Below, piece by piece: positions 5,884 through 5,951 of a stretch of DNA of 5,951 bases (position 1 is its first letter; the number at the start of each line of letters is the position of its first letter). The notes beneath the pieces were generated by a model that was given only the letters and a program-made list of their open reading frames with translations, was not told the origin of the DNA and ran no database searches. This stretch comes from Pseudonocardia sp. (GTDB lineage Bacteria > Actinomycetota > Actinomycetes > Mycobacteriales > Pseudonocardiaceae). The position numbers were made by a program, and so were the translations under genes. The stretch is from positions 1 to 5,951 of the forward strand of contig JAKDLE010000210.1 in assembly GCA_030453005.1 (NCBI GenBank), read 5' to 3'.

Positions 5884-5904
5884 CCGCCGGGGTCGCCCCC
5901 GCGG
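5884..5904. terminator. GC-rich hairpin downstream of the nuclease gene
   Basis: CCGC-C-GGGG, loop TCG, CCCC-C-GCGG: two 4-bp stems separated by a C-C mismatch, 14 bp after the nuclease stop. There is no T-tract. Its position fits a terminator for the PHP-nuclease transcript, but it abuts the tandem repeats and may be part of that repeat region instead. Confidence 0.35.
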
Positions 5905-5947
5905 CGGAGCGGCACTGCGCCGCCGCCGCGGAGCGGCACTGCGCCGC
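5904..5947. repeat. Tandem 20-bp direct repeat, 24-bp period, cut by window edge
   Basis: GCGGAGCGGCACTGCGCCGC occurs at 5904-5923 and again, identical, at 5928-5947, separated by CGCC. Each copy contains the dyad GCGGC-ACTGC-GCCGC, a 5-bp stem with a 5-nt loop. The array may continue beyond the right edge. It could be a REP-like intergenic element, a hairpin array acting in termination, or a simple tandem expansion. Confidence 0.8.
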
Positions 5948-5951
5948 TGCG

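Noticed and set aside
5904..5951. Start of a CRISPR array
   Set aside because: Only 4 bp separate the two copies, far too short for a spacer, and the unit is a GC hairpin.

Overview
The window is very GC-rich, with many GTG/TTG starts and strong G/C bias at third codon positions. The protein types also point to a high-GC actinomycete chromosome. The mix of families (Rieske oxygenase, ethylmalonyl-CoA-pathway-like MaoC protein, actinobacterial RecB-like nuclease) would suit a Pseudonocardia-like organism, but the genus is an inference only. No tRNA, rRNA, CRISPR array, transposase, phage gene or toxin-antitoxin pair was seen. The region reads as ordinary core or near-core chromosome, not a mobile island.

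Left part (1-1950, all minus strand): the N-terminal 263 residues of a Rieske non-heme iron oxygenase run off the left edge. Immediately upstream is a complete CorA-family Mg2+/Co2+ transporter. The oxygenase has its own -10-like box directly before its GTG, so it is probably transcribed separately, without a leader.

Middle (1951-3053): a 209-bp divergent intergenic region with two perfect palindromes separates corA from a plus-strand MaoC-type hydratase resembling mesaconyl-CoA hydratase. A small NUDIX hydrolase on the minus strand converges on it, with only 12 bp between the stop codons.

Right part (3193-5869, plus strand): a small one-helix membrane protein is followed 3 bp later by a membrane-anchored bacterial PH-domain protein, and the two probably form a translationally coupled pair. 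After 161 bp of noncoding sequence comes a PHP-domain phosphoesterase. It overlaps by 4 bp (GTGA) a RecB-like PD-(D/E)XK nuclease carrying a four-cysteine Fe-S signature. The PHP/nuclease pair suggests a shared job in nucleic-acid turnover, which is inferred from gene arrangement. The window ends in a hairpin and two tandem copies of a 20-bp repeat, cut by the edge.

No clearly new system stands out. The points most worth checking are the homopolymer-bounded frame anomaly in the Rieske gene, the coupled membrane/PH pair, the PHP-nuclease pair, the shared leaderless-promoter motif and the edge repeats.
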